Program-made: the position numbers and the translations under genes
Part shown: piece after piece, positions 24,401-36,100 of the stretch
Numbering within the stretch: position 1 is the stretch's first letter
How the letters are laid out: each line of letters begins with the position of its first letter
DNA from: Tetraselmis striata
Lineage: Eukaryota > Chlorophyta > Chlorodendrophyceae > Chlorodendrales > Chlorodendraceae
DNA length: 64,000 bases
Assembly: GCA_006384855.1 (NCBI GenBank)
Contig: VCJN01003007.1
Location: 62,001 to 126,000 of the forward strand
Direction: 5' to 3'
The notes under the pieces: model-generated
The model's input: the letters and a program-made list of their open reading frames with translations, nothing else
Told to the model about the DNA's origin: nothing
Database searches by the model: none

Positions 24401-25423
24401 CTAAAAGCGGCCCGCATCCCGCATAAGGCGGGATGGATGAGTGATGCGCACACGGTTCAGAGTCCGGGCCACGCGAGCACGTGTGTGTGTGGGTGATCCT
24501 CGGACGTGCTGTGCAGCTTCAGCAACGGGATGGGAGACGAATCTGCGCCGTCTGATGAGGCAGCGAGCACGCTCTCGAGCGGCCACCAAGCTCAGGACCC
24601 CGAGGAAATCTCTTGCGAGCAAGGCCTCCTGGTGAGCCCGGGTGATGCACCGAGTGCCCCGCGATGAGAGGGCACCCCGATCCGCAGCCAAGCATGCGAT
24701 ACCACGCACTGTGCGGTGCACCCCCTTGCTCACCTCACCCACTGTGCCGAAGACCATGCCCGTGTACTCCGACATATCCAGGATGTCTCGAAGAGGACCC
24801 TTGTGTCCGGGCTCTGTGTTGTGCCACGCCGCGTCCCGCGCAGCCAACCCCCGTTGTATGTCGCCCAACAGGGAGCGCTCAAACCGATCCACAGCTGTGG
24901 CCCGGGGCAATGAAGTGTACTTGACCCCGTACCGCATAGTCTTGAACTCCAACAGCGTGGACTTCAAGCTCCGGGGATCATAGCTCCCGGTCACGACGTT
25001 GAACGCCGGAAGGGAGAGCTCTGCGTCGGGCACTAGGTCCTTGAGTTCATCCCGGGGTACGGTGTTGCCGAGAGGCACTGCCTGCTGGAACAAGTCATCC
25101 ACCTCCCGCCGTACCGCGATACCTAGGTCGTGAACACAGTGATCGCGGAAGGCATCTGCGATAGCGTCGTGCTGTACACGCCAGTGAGCGTCTCCAGGCG
25201 CCGGGAGGTTCATGAGCGCGTCGCCGTATAGATCAACAATGACGGGGTTGTGCTCCGTCGAGGGCAGAATAATCTGGCACCCAACCACCGGGGCCAAGCA
25301 CGGGCTAGGCAGAAAGAAGTACCCGGCAGCGACCTCCCGCAGCTCATGCGGAGTCATGGCTGTCCGTGCGGTGGGGATGGCCACTGTCCACATGCCTGAC
25401 GCCGCGTCGAGCTGGTTGAACAA
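24401..25423 (-). mobile_element. Retroelement-type ORF with possible PD-(D/E)XK nuclease motif
   Basis: One uninterrupted 340-codon frame, unusual here because the host genes are finely spliced. The block PAPGDAHWRVQHDAIADAFR followed by a hydrophobic region, LVPDAELSLPAFNV and then LLEFKTMRYGVKY gives the spacing of a PD...ExK nuclease core. I recall this arrangement from C-terminal endonuclease regions of algal and oomycete non-LTR elements, placed after an RT. No RT is joined to it here; the RT remnant at 11960-12960 could be of the same family. The 3' part (ATG-distal, after about residue 270) is Arg-rich and may be read-through into flanking sequence. Function is inferred from motif shape only. 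Confidence 0.42.
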
Positions 25424-26074
25424 GATCCGTTCCCTACATGCCTCGAGATCATATATTTACAAACATGGGCAGTCACGAGGGCGGCATGCCGTTCCACCAA
25501 CCCCCGAGCCGCGGAGCTCACTCCCATACTAGCTCCATATTATACGATCTCACATAGCTGGGAACGGCCCAGCCCCTGTAGCTCACCCCTCCCTGGGGAG
25601 CTCACTACAGGCACCCTCTCGGGTGGTGAGGGACTATATCTTGAGCACAGCGGTGCCCCGCCGCACCGGCTCCCGTCTAGTCTCTGAACCTTCCCCTCCG
25701 AGCATATTGCGTGTCATAGCCAGGCACGGCTCTACACTCGGCCTTAGGTGGAGGGGCTTGGCTGCGTGTGGCCCGATCCTGGGGTGGCACTGGTATTTGG
25801 GGAACCAGGCGCTGCACGGAAGTGTATCTCCGTGCCCCTCTCCCGCGTTGTGCCCATACCCGAGCTGCTCAACCTCTCGGAACCCCCAGTGTTGTGCTGG
25901 AGGGTGGGAGCGGGGGCTCAAGGGGCTTCCTCGCAATTTGAGAGCCTGGCCCTGGAAAAACAGCTCCATCAGGGATTCGAGCTGAGTGGACTTGAGCCAT
26001 TCGAACCCCGAGGGGCTAATGCATCAACCCGGTAAACCCGGGACACGCCGGGACGTTATCGCCAAAATATAAAA
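25424..26074. other. Intergenic, no supported gene
   Basis: A 120-codon plus-strand frame at 25623-25985 overlaps an equally long minus frame and has no recognisable features. A GGGGAGCTCAC motif occurs more than once at 25510-25610. Confidence 0.3.
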
Positions 26075-26150
26075 CACATCGGCCAGCCAGGAGTCGATCC
26101 CGGGACTTCTTGCGTACGAGACGACCGCTCAACCGAGCGGACAAGGGATT
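26075..26150 (-). tRNA. tRNA-like relic or SINE head (Thr-CGT-like)
   Basis: The minus strand carries an A-box-like TCGGTTGAGCGG (complement of 26125-26136) and, downstream, a B-box-like GGGATCGACTCC (complement of 26090-26101). A five-pair T-arm stem (CCGGG/CCTGG) closes a seven-base loop, and a CTCGTAC loop would place anticodon CGT. The anticodon stem has mismatches and I could not pair an acceptor stem, so this is a decayed tRNA or a tRNA-derived repeat, not a working tRNA. Confidence 0.4.
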
Positions 26151-26605
26151 AAAAACAGTTTTAAGTATAGTGCGCTTTTGTGAAAGCCCCGATGTAATAA
26201 TAATAGATTGAATTAGTAGTGAAGGATCCCCGACGCTTGATGCCGGACACGAGGGCACGCACACAGATGACCGATAACAGTACAGGTAGTATCCCCACGG
26301 CGTGTCTTCCCTGGCGTGCTCCACGGCTCGTACCACTACCACCGCCACGACCCGATCATACAGCTACAACCCTACAAGGCAGCGTTTGTGCGCGCATAGG
26401 TGGCGGCCGTCCGAACCGTATTCGCCGTGACGGCCTCTATCTCCCGAGGTCGACGGCGCAGTGCTGCCAGCCCAGGTGCGTTACATTTTTTCCCCGCGTA
26501 CCGCAGACAACAGCGCGATAGGGGCCGCTGCCCCCGCCGAGGAGACCGCCGCGCGCGAGCAGCGACCGTACGCAGGCACTTCCGCCACTCCGCGAGGCTA
26601 GGGCC
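26151..26605. other. 5' flank of the CCDC174-like gene
   Basis: GC-rich, no gene supported; probably contains the promoter. No TATA box identified. Confidence 0.3.
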
Positions 26606-28321
26606 ATGGACCGGGCTGGCTCGGGCAAGGATGGGGCGGGCAGCTCGAAGCCGGCCGGAGGGGGGGATGCAGGTGAGGGACAGTAACCCCCCCCCCCCCC
26701 CCCCCGCCCGGGAAGACACACTCGCTCCAGCGTTGCGGAGCGTGCAGAGCAATGGCAGCTGGTGGTGCAGGCAGCCGCTCTGCCGCGGAGAAGCTTCCTG
26801 GCATGTGGAGGAGCAGCCACATTGCGGGCGCCACCATCAATGCTGGGCTGCAACGCTGACTGCTCTTTTGCGGGTGGCGCCCTCGCTCGGCCTGCCTTAC
26901 ACAGCTGGCGCCAAAGGCAAGCAGCCGCTGCAGCGGGAGCAGGAGTCGCTGGGCTGGCTGGCGCAGAGCTCCGTGCAGCCGCGCAAGCGTAAGGATATCG
27001 AGGGTGTCGGTGCCAGCAGTATTGTGGACCTCAAGGCGCAGCTGTACCGCGGGCAGGAGGAGGTGCGCGTTGGCTCCCCAGGGTGCACCGCCTCAGTGCT
27101 CCCGTCCCTGCTGCTGAGCGCGCCCCCCGCCGACGCTGCTGGCAGGCACGGCTGCGCGCAGAGGGGGTACTGGACCCCACCGACTCGACCACGCGGCGGA
27201 GGGTGGGCGTTGACGTCACGCGATTCAACCGGCGTAACGCGGGCGTGGACGCGCGCAACGAGCGCGACATGGAGGAGGTGCAGGTGAGGCCAGGGGGCCC
27301 TGCGGGAATGCCAGTGTGGGCGGCGACCGGGCGGCGGCGGAGGTGCGCATGCTAAGGCAGAGTCGGGCTGTGGCTGCTGCGCAGAGGGCGAAGGACCGCA
27401 TCGGAGAGTGCTACGCCGCGCTGGAGCGCAAGGCCAAGCTTTATGAGCAGATAGGTGGGCTGCTGCTAGCTACTGCTCGGGAGGCGGGTTGTGTTGGGTA
27501 CGGGGGATGCGGGTGACAGATCGTCGAGGCCTGGTGCTGGGCGCACTGAGGGTGCCGGGGATGCTCGGGTGCGCAGTGCGCGGGGAGGCGCCCGACCGGG
27601 AGGATGTCTACCAGGTGGACTTTCTGCAGAAGGGGACACTGGAGCAGGAGGAGGAGGTGCTGCGGGGGCGGGCGGAAAGCTTCCTGGCGGCCACGCTGGG
27701 CGGGCAGCCAGACGCGCGCTCAGACAGCGACGATACCAAGGGTGTGATGGCCGCAAGCCTCCCCCCCCCCCCCCCCCTTTGTTACACCTCAGCTCGCCGT
27801 CCTCATCACTGCCGACGTGTGCTCTGGAGTTGCAGATGGCGAGGCTGCAGCTAGGGACACAGCGGCGGAGGATGATAGCGGCTGGGGCCACAACGCCGTG
27901 GCGGGTCGCAAGGAGCGGATACAGGTGGGATCAAGCGAACGGGCAAAGGGAGGGGGAGGGGGGGGAGGGGGGGGGGGGGGGGGGCTTGCTGCCGGGGCCT
28001 GCCCAGACTTGACGGACACCTGGAGGCGGAGAGAAGAATGTCTGCTGCCGCCGCTGCTGCTGCTGCTGCTGCTGGAGGGAGCCAAGCTCCTAGTCCTGCC
28101 CCTGATCCTGCACGACCGCCTGCCCCCGATCCGCGCTACGGCAGGTCATCTCGGAGCTGGCGCGCGAGACCGAGAGCGGTCGCGACAAGGCGGAGCAGCT
28201 GAAGCAGGCGCGCACGGATCAGCTGCAGCGCAACCGGCAGCGCCTGAAGGCGGAGTTCCTGAAGCGGCAGGCTGCCAAGATGCGCGCCGCCAAGCAGTCT
28301 GCCGGCAGCGGCGGCCAGTAG
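26606..28321 (+). CDS. CCDC174-like coiled-coil protein
   Basis: Homologue of CCDC174, a nuclear protein linked in animals to the exon-junction complex and RNA processing. Seven exons join in frame: 26606-26672, 26905-27062, 27146-27283, 27361-27454, 27577-27741, 27836-27924 and 28145-28321, for 295 residues. Family landmarks appear in order: GASSIVDLKAQLYRGQEEVR (N-terminal signature), FNRRNAGVDARNERD, YAALERKAKLYEQIG, DREDVYQVDFLQKGTLEQEE, and a charged helical C-terminus rich in Arg, Lys, Gln and Glu. The 27361-27454 to 27577 junction gives GVRGEAPDRED. It is shorter than the human protein mainly because the disordered C-terminal extension is missing. C and G tracts fill introns 1, 5 and 6. 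The N-terminal 22 residues are Gly-rich and less certain. Confidence 0.85.
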
Positions 28322-29315
28322 CGGCTGCGCATGCATTGGGAGATGCCACATGCATAGTTATCACGAACTACAATCTTCTCACTCGCTGCTGCGCCGTGCC
28401 ACCCCTGCATCTTTTGGGGTGGTAGACGCGCCCTTTGTGTGCCTTGGCGCCGGCATGGAGGAGCACGAGTGTGTGACAGATCTGATGCCTACATGTATTT
28501 GAGGCACGGCACATGTGCCGATCTCAGGAGTTGCATGGCTTTCTGCTCACGCTGCCAACCGCACAGCTGCGGTGCCCTCTCGGTCCACCCTGTGCACCAT
28601 TACTTTAAGACAACAGCCAAATGCCACCAGCCGCATGTGCACATGTTGATCGCCAGAGATCGCCACCAGCAGCGGCGCCCCTCTCCCTGTCTGCAATGGG
28701 CTGTGTCTACTTTGGTACCACTGCCCGGAGCTCGTCTTTGACCCGATATGCCCGACCTGCATGTGGCATCACACCCATCATGCCGGGCAGGCAAAAGCAT
28801 GTTCTAGAAGAAATAGGATGGGACATGTGACAGACCTGATTCCTGTGCCTCGCCATGGGTATGGATATTGACAAGATTTGCCTTGTAGGCTGGAGCTGAA
28901 GCAGTGACCGGCCCATCCCTCCGGAAAGTGACTTGTGGAATGTTGGCTCACTGCTTTCTACGCTTGCCATTGGCTGCATGCATTAGCTTATTGGTTTGCC
29001 GATATTAGCTGGGAGGCCCTTGAACCCTGCCGCAGACTAGCCCTTCAAGCATGCATAACTGCGGGTCCGGAGAGCTGCAACTGCATGCTCTTCACCTTTC
29101 AGTAATAATGGGATGCACCGCAGGCCTGGTGTTGCATCAACCTCACCACTGACACGCAGTAACGACACTGGCCGAGCTGCATGACAAAGAACACAACCGG
29201 CCGCCGACATACCTCATTCCGCTGCAGCAAGCACACGATCTCTTAGATGGTGCAAAATTAGTGACTGCGCAAACCGCACACCAACAAGCTATATGATATT
29301 TTTACTTCAGTATTG
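28322..29315. other. Convergent 3' flank between two genes, no gene seen
   Basis: Holds the downstream regions of the CCDC174-like gene (plus) and the desaturase (minus). A GTGTGACAGATCTGAT-type motif occurs at about 28471 and, diverged, at about 28827. No ORF with family features. Confidence 0.35.
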
Positions 29316-29320
29316 TTACA
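29316..29320 (-). terminator. TGTAA polyadenylation signal of the FAD4-like gene
   Basis: TGTAA on the minus strand about 100 bases after the desaturase stop codon. Confidence 0.5.
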
Positions 29321-29418
29321 GGGCTGACGTTGCCAGCATGGGGTTGCTCTACGTGGCCAGTGTTCTACAGTGGAAAATAGGAAGGATACGTATACTAGTA
29401 TGCTCAGGCCCAGGATGC

Positions 29419-30716
29419 TCAGGGCATCTCCTCCTCTGGCAGCCAATCGTACTGCGGCTCATGCCAGCATCGCGGCTCCACGCCTGTGGCATCCGCTACC
29501 ACAACCTCCAGCCGGCGGAAGAAGTTATCAGGGGCGCCGTCGCGGTCGAGAATAGGGTTCCAGAAACCGCTGACAATACAGTAGTTCCCCTCAAAGGGCG
29601 CACGATGGTGGGCACCATGCGCCTTGCGCGAAATAAGCAACCCGGCATCTTGCAGCGCCACGATAGCGGCAGGGAGCTCTGACTTCTTCATGTGGCTCCA
29701 CGCATGGAACTGCTGGCTCATGCACACAAAGAAGATGAAAGTGGAAAAGAAGACATTGCTGAAGACGGAGTCGTCACTGGCCGTGAGCGCTAGCAGCGCA
29801 GCAGGCGCCATCGCGGGCTGGAACACTTGGTGCACATTGTTGCAGAACTCACGCTGGGTTATCGTCCAGGGGCGCACGTGATGGCCCTGCACCAGCGGAG
29901 AACTCTCAGCGCCAGTTGACAAACCAGGCTGGCAGTATATCACTCCACCAGGCTGGCAATTTCTCACTCTTACTTCCACAGTGCCATGTTAAGTGGTGCA
30001 TCAAGGGCATCAGCAGGTGGGGCCGCACCGGGGCGGGCTAAGCAGGCAAGTGCCGGGTTAACAGGGCAGGAAGGCACGGCGTGGGGTGGAGTATTACCTG
30101 GAAAGCGGCAATTTGTCCGCCGACGATCGGAGTTTCTCCACTACCGTAGTTATCGACAGACCAGTGGTACACGCCCGTGCCGAAATCTGTATCGAGGGTG
30201 AAAGGGGCAGGAGATGGCACATCATGCAATCAGTTCACCCGCTGTGAGATTACACGCAAGGCATGCGGGCGAGGACGAGGCGGGAGGAGTGGCAGTGCTC
30301 GTGTGCTCACCAGAGGCGAAGTACGACGCCGCAACCGCGACAGCGACGGTCACCGCGTCGGCGCTGTCGTGCGAAGCTGCCAGAAGCGCTTGCAGGAGGG
30401 GCTTTGCCAGCAGCGCGCTGGTGCCCCACACCCAAGCGCGGTGCTCCCAGGTGCTGCGAAGAGACTTCTCTGATACCGCCACGGTGCGCTTTGAGGCGGA
30501 AGGCGGCGGCGACGGCGACGGCTCGCTGGTGGACACCTCAGGCTCGGCAATCTGCGGCGCGGCTACCGCGCGAGGCGCCAGAGGCGCCTTGCGGCGCGCG
30601 GCACGCGAGGCGAGTATAGAGGGGCGCGTGGTTGGTTGGCCGCGGGCCAGCTGTCGCCTGCCGAGGCACCGGCTGCTGAGGCAGGCGCTGGAGCGCATCG
30701 CAAGGGCGGCCGCCAT
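29419..30716 (-). CDS. FAD4: FAD4/Kua (TMEM189)-type membrane desaturase, plastid-targeted
   Basis: Membrane di-iron desaturase of the FAD4/PEDS1 family. In plants and Chlamydomonas FAD4 makes the delta-3-trans double bond of palmitate in plastid phosphatidylglycerol. Three exons join in frame: 30716-30311, 30186-30098 and 29886-29419, for 320 residues. The first about 60 residues are rich in Ala, Ser and Arg, like a chloroplast transit peptide. Histidine motifs follow in family order: DFGTGVYHWSVDNYG, the junction AAFQ-GHHVRPWTIT, SQQFHAWSHMKKSELP, and KAHGAHHRAPFEGNYCIVSG. The C-terminus ends with RCWHEPQYDWLPEEEMP, matching the conserved Trp-rich tail. Start chosen because it gives the transit peptide and opens the frame. 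It is divergently placed to the large GRAM gene. The FAD4 function is inferred; the sequence alone cannot exclude another member of the Kua family. Confidence 0.88.
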
Positions 30717-31347
30717 AGTGTATTCGAGAAAAGTTGTTGAGACAGACGGACGCGTGCGCGCCGACGGTGTAACAGGGCGCAGCGATTACAGCAGTTCGGA
30801 AGCGGTTGGGAGACTTGTAATAACTCGGAAGGAAGCTTTTGCTAACTTCATGTAGAAAAAAATCTTCGAGTTGTTGCGAGGAGAAAGGGTGGATGGCAAG
30901 GCTATGTGGCCAGGCTCGTCGGCCACCGTGCCGTTCGGCGGGCTTCCGGTCCCCGGCGGGGCAGGCCGGCGTGGCGCTCGGGGTGTACGGAATTTTGGCC
31001 GCCGTGAACTCCTCAGGCGCGCCCTGGCCAGACAAGCGCTGCCCAGGCCCAAGATTCGGTGGCCGCGCTTGACGTGGCGCAAGCAGGGGGCGATAAAGAG
31101 GAAATTATTTGACATGCTGGCAAATCTTTGCAAAATTTCCGGTGCTTGGCGCGCATCTGCCACCGCGGCACGGCGGAAGCACACGGCACCTGCTGGCGAG
31201 CAAAGGGCAATCTGCCACTTACGTTTCATTTGCATGCTGTAATACACTACTACATACACGCCCGGAAAACTGATGAGAAGCAATGGCGCGCTATAAACCC
31301 GCGCGGGAGCAGAGTGCTGACTCAGTAGCGCGTTCCACACGCGCAAC
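30717..31347. promoter_or_regulatory. Shared divergent promoter region (FAD4-like / GRAM gene)
   Basis: The two ATGs are 631 bp apart and point away from each other. No other gene is supported here. A TATA box on the plus strand is listed separately; none was recognised for the minus direction. Confidence 0.5.
31292..31297 (+). promoter_or_regulatory. TATA box of the large GRAM gene
   Basis: TATAAA in GCGCTATAAACCCGC, 51 bases before the proposed ATG, in an otherwise GC-rich stretch. Confidence 0.5.
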
Positions 31348-31935
31348 ATGTCGTCGAATCCGCCCTTTCACACCTGGTACGGGCCTACGGGGTAGTTGCC
31401 CTGCTGCTCTGGGCCGCCGACGATCGCGCGCCAAATTATGGCGACGATCAGCAGTGGGGCGGAAAGACAAGAAACGACGCGCCGACGACGAAGCGACGGC
31501 GGCTGTCCGGACTCTGCTGGTGGCGCGGACAGGATGGCGCCGCCGAGCGGGGCACCCCGACTGGGGTCCAGGCAGTATAATGACCGAAAGACCAGCTTCA
31601 AGCAGCTCGGCGCGTCGGACGAGCGGCTGGACGTGGGGAGCGCGGACGGCGCCGCGGTGGCGGAGATCCTCCGCGCGCGCGCCAGCCTGGTGGGCGCCGA
31701 TCGTCTCACAAAGCTGCTCTCCAACAGCAGCACCGCGGGCCCCGCCATCGAGGAGGAGTTTCAGGAGGAGCAGGAGGCCGAGCGGGAGGTGGAGGAGAGC
31801 GGGCTCAGCCGCGTGGCCAGCCGCAACCTCGCGCGGGTGCAGATCAACGTACGGCTCATCGGCTCCCCTTTGGGGGGGGGGTGGGGGGGGGGGGGGGGGG
31901 ATGAGTGCAATAATAGGGGCAGGGGAGTGGGCGGC

Positions 31936-31967
<32 letters not shown>

Positions 31968-33118
31968 TGCTCCGAGCACATACGCGATTCGATAGTCAAG
32001 CAGAGAACAACAGCTGATGGGGGAAGGACCAGCTCACAAGGGATCACCGGTGGCAGCATTGCTGGGGAAACAGGTAGGCAAGTATGCCCAGCAATGTCTT
32101 CACATCATCTGACATATTTATCCCCTTTGCCTCTTGATCGCTGGGTATTGCGCGCAGCTGGGGCTGGGCGCGCGGGGTGTGCTGGGCCCTGATACACCGG
32201 GGGACGTCGGCTTGGCGTTCTATGACGAGACGCCGCGGGCGGGTGAGGGGGCCCCCGATAGCCCCGCCACTCCCGGCAGCTCCCCGTCTAGTGTCACCAT
32301 CGCGCTGGATGACATCGCGCTGGCGCCGCTCAAGGTAGACTACCACCGCATAGACTCCAATGCCTCCAGCGCCAGCGGAGGTATGTTCCCTTCTCCCCCG
32401 CCCTCCACGCTGGGGTGTACCAGTGGGTAGCAGTAGCAGGTTCAGCTCCATGCGCACCCCTGGCCGCCGCCCTGATGGCGAGCACCCCATCTCACAGGCA
32501 ACGGCAGCCCCGGTCTCGAGGTGTTTGGTGACCTTGGGTACGAGGACGGCTCGTCCGGCTCGCCGCTGAGCCATTTCGCTTCGACGGTGGAGGTTGACGA
32601 GGCATACTACATGGCCGTCCGCTCCATCTTGCTGGCCTGGGAGGTGCGGGCCGGCGGCAAGCAGCGCCCCCCCGAGTCCGCTCTTCCCTGATACTGCCAA
32701 CACCGGTGGGATGGCAAACTGCCCCGGGCTGGCGGCTGAGCCGCGCCGCTGGCTCCTCTTGCGACAGGATGCGCCAGGCTCGCTGGTGGAGCGGTTGCAG
32801 CTGGCGGACGTTCTGCGGCTGGCCTTTGGCAAGGGCAAAGCGGAGCACCTGCAGGTGCTGCGCCATGCGCTGCGCGATAACGGCCGCGCGGCGGACGAGC
32901 TCGCAGCGCGCATTGACGACCTGGAGGAGCGAGTGACGGAGGACTTCCCGGAGAAGCAGGCGGCGGAGGAGTGGGAGGAGGCAGAGCTGACGGAGCTGCG
33001 CCGCCTGCTGCGCCAGCAGCTCCAGCTGCCCGCCTTGAACGCCATGCTCGAGGTCGCTGTCATTAAGGTGGACCTCGGGCTGCCAGGGCCTCAACACAAT
33101 CGCACTGCATGTGAACGT

Positions 33119-33155
<37 letters not shown>

Positions 33156-36100
33156 CGGGGGGGGGGGGGGGTGTCATCAGGGACAGTGCCCTGCAACAGC
33201 TGGGGGGTTACCACGCCAGGGGGGCGGGGGAGGGGGGGATCAGTGGCATGCAAGAACAGGTCAGGTCTGGTTTCATAATCCCGCGGCTAGCTGCATGCAT
33301 CCAGGCTGCAACTCATGCCGCCAAGTTCAATCTGAATGTAGTTACAACAAGTGCGGCAGAACCGGCCGATGGAAGCGGGGGTTGGTGCACGCTCTGGGGC
33401 GGGGGACAGGGGGCTCTGTGTTGCATGAGGTCTCAGGGGCATGGCGGCCTGACATGCGGTCCTCCCCCCCCGTGGTTCAGTTCCACTAAGGGTGGCCGTT
33501 TGGCCTGCGCTGAGGGCAGGCTGAGGTTCGAGCGCTGAGCCGCAGAAGTCGGCACAATGCTGCGTTGGCAGTTCCGCTGCATGACAGCACCGGTATCGGC
33601 CTTCTGCGCAACGGGTGATGCTGCGTCGCAATGCCCCTCACCCCAGGTGGCTTAAACCCCCCCCCCCCCCCCCCCCCCCTTTGCCCCTTCCCCCCTTTGC
33701 CCCCTGCCTTTGCGGACCGTTCTGCAGGGCACTGATCTGAAGAGCAAGGCAGCCGCTCGGCGCTTTGCGTGCCTGGCGCCGCACGTCGTGACGGACCACT
33801 TTGTGGTGATCGACCTGCTGCAGCAGCCCGTTGTCCCGGGCTCTCCTCATGGGAGCACGCACACCGCCGCTCGCCCTGCTCCGTTGCGCACCGACCTTGC
33901 AAGGTGTTACCCCCTCCCCCTCCTTCCCCCTCTCCCTCAATTGCCCACCGCTGTCTCCTCCTCAGGGAGGGGTGTGTATCCTGGTGGCGTCCTGTTCCGC
34001 TGGTTGGTCTTTCCGGCATGACTGCGCCAAACCGCAGGGTGCTCAGGATGCAGCAGGGAGGGTAAAGGGGGTGGGGAGGGGGGGGATCTCAGGTGCTGAC
34101 AGCCGGCCGCCTGCATTGTACCGCCGCAGGGGGAACAGCCCGCAGTGGGACTCCAAGGCCAGTCCGATGCACCTGCAGCAGGCGCCCGCCACGATGCGCA
34201 TGCAGGTGTGCACCAGCGGTTTTTTCGAGGACCAGTCGCGCGAGGCCAAGGCGGTGCGCAACGTGTTGCCGCTGATGTCGTCCATGCCAGTGGTGAGTGC
34301 GGAGTGCGGTCAGCCCGCTGCTTGTCACCCCGCCCCCCCCCCCGAAACCCCCCTCCTTCCCCCAGAAACTCGCCGGCTACCCGTGGCAGGAAAGGCCACA
34401 ATGCTGCTACCGAGGAGAGAAAACTGCAGGCTATCGCGGCGCCTGACCACCTGCTGCGCGCACCGCAGGACACCTTCTCCTCCCTCGGCCAGCACACCAT
34501 CGGCTGGTGCCGCATCGCGCTGAGGCGCGACAACCTGGAGCCAGAGACCAGCTACCTGCTGCCAGTGACGCGCACAGTCCCCATCCTGCGCAAGAGCCGC
34601 GGGGTGCGCTGCGTCCCTCAACTCCCCCCCATCCCTCTCTCTCCCCTCTCTGTCTCCCAGCCCTGAGGTACGCAGCATCGCAGCTACAGGCTGCAACACT
34701 CGTGCTTCACTCGCATACTCTAAGTACATGAGTATGGCTGTGGCACAAATTCAGCATGCACAGATCGCATAGAGTATACCCGGGAAGATGTAGGGATGTC
34801 CGTTGCTGCCACTGTTCTCCCATCAGCACTGCGCACATGGCATTTTTCTCATCCTTAAGGTCTCCACTCACTTGGACAGGTCTCTGAGGTCTGTGCGCCC
34901 GCTTCGCAGGCGTTTGGCCCGTGCCTAGCGCCGCAGAATGACCTGCCGCCGCTGCGGCCCGAGGAAGAGGAGGGCCCGCAGCGCAAGGGGCACAAGGGGT
35001 GGACGGAGATGGGGGAGGTGCAGATTGTGATGAGGTGTGCCGCGTGACACACTGCCGGCACGAGTCCAATGCCTGAGCACACCACACCAGAGTCTAGCAG
35101 CGCGGGCGGGGAGGGGGAGGAGGGGGGGGGGGTGGCGCCGTGCGTCAGCCGGTGCTAATCTCCACTGTGCCTCCAGGTACGTTCCCGAGACGCGCTCCGC
35201 ATCCCCTGGCTCCTCCGAGATTCGGGACATCGCCAAGAGCCTGCAGCAGGCCGCCAGGAAGGGCAGCCATGCGCCGCCCCCAAGTGTGGCGGCAGAGGTC
35301 TGCCGGAAGCTGGCAGACACGGCAGGAGGCGGCCCCGCGGTATGCATGCCCATGTTCACCATACCCCTGCGGCGGCAGTCCAACACCCATTTGCCTCCTT
35401 GGACGTTCCCCGGGGGGAGGGGGGGGCTGGCTTGGCTTTTAGAATGAATGATTGCATATACCAGAGGAGGTTGGTTAGTGTGAAGGCCACACTGGAGACC
35501 TTACATGGTGGCATAAACGAGCACATGAAGCAGCTTTCGAATCTCCCAGTCCGTACTTGTGTAGGTGTCTGTTCATTTCACGGCGCCGGGATAGCTCACT
35601 TCTTCACCCTTACATGTATTCGAGATGCTTTACACGACATATACTCGCACGCATGGAAACCATCATGGGACACCTCACAACACCCGCCATATGTTGTGAT
35701 GGTTGTCATGAGAGCCACCGTACTGAAGGTGCCCTTGCCAGGGTAGTGATGGCAATGATTAGGGGTGAGACACTGACTATACATGGACTGTAGATACGAC
35801 AAGTGCAAGTATGGGTATCTGCGATGCGGGCGCGGCACTGCCAACAATACCAACACTGCCTGGAGTTTACACGGTGGACCTTATCCGCTGCACTCTCTTA
35901 TCCCCGCTTACCCCAACGCTTCGCACCCTGGATGTGCTGCTTTGTGGCGGCGGCGCAGGTGGACGCCCCCGCCCCGATGTCCACGGATGAAGGAGCCCGA
36001 CTGTACGCAGCGCTCATGATGCGGCTGTGGGACTGCTGGTCGAAGGACATCAGCGTGCGGGAGGACGGGCACACGTTTGGGCTGACAGGCCGGGTGCGCG

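Noticed and set aside
25623..25985. 120-codon ORF as a gene
   Set aside because: An equally long frame lies on the opposite strand and neither shows a domain, splice context or natural composition.
26075..26150. Functional tRNA gene
   Set aside because: Acceptor stem cannot be paired and the anticodon stem has mismatches.
26437..26853. Frames running through C or G tracts (poly-Pro/poly-Gly)
   Set aside because: They exist only because homopolymers have no stop codons; the same applies to many short frames across the window.
30214..30855. 213-codon plus-strand ORF
   Set aside because: It lies antisense to exon 1 of the FAD4-like desaturase, whose spliced frame and histidine motifs are convincing.
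32044..33063. 339-codon minus-strand ORF
   Set aside because: It is antisense to several well-supported exons and introns of the GRAM gene and consists of low-complexity Ser/Arg sequence typical of GC-rich antisense frames.
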